6,128 nt of DNA from Alphaproteobacteria bacterium (lineage in GTDB: Bacteria; Pseudomonadota; Alphaproteobacteria; Sphingomonadales; Emcibacteraceae). The DNA lies in contig JAUILB010000183.1 in the NCBI GenBank assembly GCA_030432815.1, positions 1 through 6,128 of the forward strand. The letters run 5' to 3'. The translations under genes were made by a program, and so were the position numbers. Shown here one piece after another: positions 4,968 through 6,128 of the stretch. Below the pieces are notes generated by a model that did no database searches, was not told the origin of the DNA, and saw only the letters and a program-made list of their open reading frames with translations. Every line of letters starts with the position of its first letter. The stretch's first letter is position 1.

Positions 4968-6128
4968 TTGACCAACATTAATTTTGATAATAGCTACGCG
5001 CGCCTGCCGGAACAGTTTTTTGCGCGTGTGATGCCGGCGAAGCCTCCGAAACCGAAACTGATAAAGCTAAATGAAAAACTGGCTGCAGAATTGGGACTTG
5101 ATCTTTCTTTTATGCAATCAAACGAAGGACTTTCAATGCTTTCCGGTGAAACTGTGCCTGATGGGGCAGATCCGGTAGCAATGGCCTATGCGGGGCACCA
5201 GTTTGGTGGCTGGTCTCCAAGCCTTGGCGATGGGCGTGCCATACTCTTAGGTGAAGTATTGGATAAAAATGGTATACGCTATGATATCCAGCTTAAGGGA
5301 TCAGGAAGAACCCCTTTTTCAAGACAAGGGGACGGCAGGTCAGCGCTGGGCCCGGTGATCAGGGAATATATCGTTAGCGAAGCCATGCACGTGCTTGGCG
5401 TACCTACGACACGGGCACTTGCAGCGGTGCTTAGCGGGGAAAATGTTATTCGAAATGGGCTTGAACCCGGTGGTGTTTTTGCCCGTGTCGCAAAAAGCCA
5501 TGTGCGTATTGGCACGTTTCAGTATTTTTACGCCCGAGATGACATCGAAGCGGTTAAAACATTGGCCGATTATGTGATAAAACGACACTATCCAGAGGCT
5601 GAAAAAACGGAAAATAAATATCTGTCATTGCTATATGCCGTTGCACAGCGTCAGGCAAAGTTGATTGCTCATTGGATGTCACTTGGTTTTATTCATGGCG
5701 TAATGAATACGGATAATATGCAAATTGCCGGAGAAACTATTGATTATGGGCCATGTGCCTTTATGGATGATTTTCATCCGCAAAAAACATTTAGTTCAAT
5801 TGATCATCATGGGCGTTATTCATGGGGAAATCAGCCAAAGATCGGGCAGTGGAATTTGACCAAATTTGCTGACACGCTTGTCCCTCTTATTGATGATAAT
5901 GAAGATAGCGCGACAAAAGCGGCAACAGATGCAATTTTAAAATATAACGAAACCATATCAAAAGCGCTTTTCAGACGCTTCAGCGATAAACTTGGATTGT
6001 TAGGGGATGATGAAAGCCAGGATGGCATTATTGCTGCAACAATGGATGCGATGACTATTAATCAGGTCGATTTTACACTTTTTTACAGACATCTGACGAA
6101 AGTTTGCGCTGGCGGCAATGAGGATAGC
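4968..6128 (+). CDS. selO: Protein adenylyltransferase SelO (YdiU/UPF0061), 3' end outside window
   Basis: SelO has a protein-kinase fold but transfers AMP from ATP to Ser, Thr or Tyr of protein substrates, and is linked to redox homeostasis. The 387 codons present are open to the window edge; full family members have roughly 480-500 residues. The N-terminus NFDNSYARLPEQFFARV (5-21) is typical. Hallmarks follow: YAGHQFGGWSPSLGDGRA, QLKGSGRTPFSR with K110, REYIVSEAM with E133, HGVMNTDNM with D249 and N250, and IDYGP with D259. Each of these residues is three positions lower than Pseudomonas syringae SelO K113, E136, D252, N253 and D262, so the active site is intact. The start is TTG: it matches the usual family N-terminus, and there is no ATG or GTG in frame between the upstream stop and residue 1. 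The conserved C-terminal redox cysteine, if present, lies beyond the window. Confidence 0.96.
   Translation, partial: MTNINFDNSYARLPEQFFARVMPAKPPKPKLIKLNEKLAAELGLDLSFMQSNEGLSMLSGETVPDGADPVAMAYAGHQFGGWSPSLGDGRAILLGEVLDKNGIRYDIQLKGSGRTPFSRQGDGRSALGPVIREYIVSEAMHVLGVPTTRALAAVLSGENVIRNGLEPGGVFARVAKSHVRIGTFQYFYARDDIEAVKTLADYVIKRHYPEAEKTENKYLSLLYAVAQRQAKLIAHWMSLGFIHGVMNTDNMQIAGETIDYGPCAFMDDFHPQKTFSSIDHHGRYSWGNQPKIGQWNLTKFADTLVPLIDDNEDSATKAATDAILKYNETISKALFRRFSDKLGLLGDDESQDGIIAATMDAMTINQVDFTLFYRHLTKVCAGGNEDS

Overview
The window looks like an ordinary chromosomal stretch of a Gram-negative bacterium, most likely an alphaproteobacterium of moderate GC content (mid-40s percent judged by eye). The reasons are the alphaproteobacterial style of the TrmL and HemF sequences, their tight adjacency, the DUF6151-like protein and the SelO sequence. 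I cannot name a genus. I see no insertion sequence, integrase, tRNA, rRNA, CRISPR array or phage gene.

Layout. (1) 73-1632, plus strand: a 12-helix MFS transporter related to the proton-coupled oligopeptide (POT) family. (2) 1629-4824, minus strand: five genes that read, in order of transcription, NTF2-like/DUF4440 protein (4824-4447), DUF6151/GFA-like zinc protein (4368-3790), tRNA methyltransferase trmL (3780-3328), coproporphyrinogen oxidase hemF (3325-2471) and an alpha/beta hydrolase (2471-1629). From the DUF6151 gene onward the spacings are 9 nt, 2 nt and a 1-nt stop/start overlap, so the last four genes probably form one transcription unit. The NTF2-like gene is 78 nt upstream and may or may not belong to it. 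The hydrolase and transporter genes converge and overlap by 4 nt at their stop codons. (3) 4825-4967: a 143-nt AT-rich divergent intergenic region with a good candidate promoter for selO. (4) 4968 to the window end, plus strand: the first 387 codons of selO (ydiU), a protein AMP-transferase with a pseudokinase fold, starting at TTG and cut off by the window edge.

How the genes work together. TrmL (wobble-base methylation), HemF (oxygen-dependent haem synthesis) and SelO (redox-linked AMPylation) are housekeeping or stress-physiology enzymes without a shared pathway. The minus-strand cluster looks like a compact housekeeping operon with accessory hypothetical proteins, not a dedicated new system. 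The least understood products are the alpha/beta hydrolase with its extra N-terminal domain, the DUF6151-like protein and the transporter with long extracytoplasmic loops. I did not find a convincing undescribed system.
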